From: Candidatus Halocynthiibacter alkanivorans | GTDB taxonomy: Bacteria > Pseudomonadota > Alphaproteobacteria > Rhodobacterales > Rhodobacteraceae | Reading direction: 5' to 3' | DNA length: 64,000 nucleotides | Assembly: GCF_003333265.1 (NCBI RefSeq) | Contig: NZ_QOLB01000077.1 | Coordinates: 1 to 64,000, forward strand | Shown here: positions 63,601 to 64,000 of the stretch, in pieces | Numbering within the stretch: the first letter of the stretch is position 1 | Layout of the letters: each line of letters begins with the position of its first letter | Made by a program: the position numbers and the translations under genes | Notes under the pieces: generated by a model | Databases searched by the model: none | What the model saw: only the letters and a program-made list of their open reading frames with translations | What the model was told of the DNA's origin: nothing

Positions 63601-64000
63601 ATGGATATATTTGCAACTGCCAGGCTGGATTACGCCCCCGGAAACCTCCAGACGGGTGACGCGGCCAATCGCGTTCTGACGCAACAGGATTTTGACGCTG
63701 CAGTGACTGAGATCAGCGCCTGGGACGGCTATGCGCCGACCCCGCTGATCGCTCTGGCGGATCTGGCCGCCAAGCTTGGCATCGCGCGCATCGATTACAA
63801 ACACGAAGGTCCGCGCTTTGGTCTGGGCAGTTTCAAGGCACTTGGCGGCTCTTATGCAGCGCTGCGGGTTCTGCAGCGGGAGTTGTCGCGCCAGTCGGGC
63901 CAGGACGTCGCGCTTGCCGATATCCGCATGGGCAAGCATCGCGAGGCTTGCGGCGGCATCACCCTGGTCTCAGCGACCGACGGCAACCACGGCCGGTCTC
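63601..64000 (+). CDS. dpaL: Diaminopropionate ammonia-lyase, N-terminal part (cut by window end)
   Basis: The first 133 residues of a PLP fold-type II enzyme; the gene runs past the window. The PLP lysine segment RFGLGSFKALGGSYA and the pocket SATDGNHGRS match diaminopropionate ammonia-lyase, which converts 2,3-diaminopropionate to pyruvate and two ammonia. It starts at ATG 63601 with AAAGGA upstream, 4 bp after the M20 gene, so the two are co-transcribed. A related threonine/serine dehydratase-like activity cannot be excluded without the C terminus. Confidence 0.85.
   Translation, partial: MDIFATARLDYAPGNLQTGDAANRVLTQQDFDAAVTEISAWDGYAPTPLIALADLAAKLGIARIDYKHEGPRFGLGSFKALGGSYAALRVLQRELSRQSGQDVALADIRMGKHREACGGITLVSATDGNHGRS

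Overview
The window looks like a chromosomal segment of a marine Rhodobacterales (roseobacter-type) alphaproteobacterium. The evidence is a heterotetrameric sarcosine oxidase operon (soxBDAG), three TRAP transporter systems, a TrgA-family membrane protein beside cysK, a phoR-pstSCAB-phoU-phoB locus in the alphaproteobacterial order, and several GcvT/FAD, BKACE and SDR catabolic enzymes. Most of it is densely packed, intact coding sequence. The left end and a few intergenic stretches hold decayed material.

Layout. 1-1.2 kb: the 3' end of an IS3-family transposase interrupts a tyrosine integrase that lies next to the 3' end of tRNA-Ser(GGA), which suggests the edge of an old integrated element. 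1.2-13.7 kb: a frame-broken membrane gene, an overlapping cysK-mscS-alaX unit with trgA upstream, an Atm1-type ABC exporter, an acidic LysM protein, a LOG-family enzyme, RarD, an SDR and Fe-superoxide dismutase. 13.8-19.2 kb: soxBDAG. 19.7-22.4 kb: ruvX, a DUF1289 protein, a TauE/SafE permease and dusA. 23.1-25.5 kb: a nitrilase and an SDR, each in unusually long non-coding flanks.

25.9-35.7 kb: a tight operon of a FAD/GcvT dehydrogenase, a BKACE (DUF849) enzyme and a class III aminotransferase, divergent from an RpiR regulator. A TAXI-type TRAP system follows whose binding-protein gene is frameshifted, then a fused permease and a UspA protein. Together these could form an uptake and degradation route for an N-methylated beta- or gamma-amino compound; this is the best candidate here for an undescribed pathway. 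35.8-39.5 kb: a DctPQM transporter with a divergent GntR regulator. 39.5-41.2 kb: relics of a sugar ABC ATPase and a LacI regulator, then a perfect 20-bp palindrome ahead of a third TRAP operon (41.3-44.3 kb) with a DUF1330 gene. 44.7-51.3 kb: a polyamine-type ABC importer co-transcribed with two SDRs and divergent from a LuxR-type regulator.

52-54.9 kb: a 960-residue DUF2339 membrane protein. 55-61.7 kb: the phosphate regulon, with a three-repeat Pho box ahead of pstS. 61.9-64 kb: an Lrp/AsnC regulator divergent from an M20 amidohydrolase and a truncated diaminopropionate ammonia-lyase gene, possibly a two-step route for acylated diaminopropionate. A recurring feature is a GC-rich hairpin directly after the binding-protein gene of each TRAP operon and of pst. 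No CRISPR array, rRNA or replication origin was seen.
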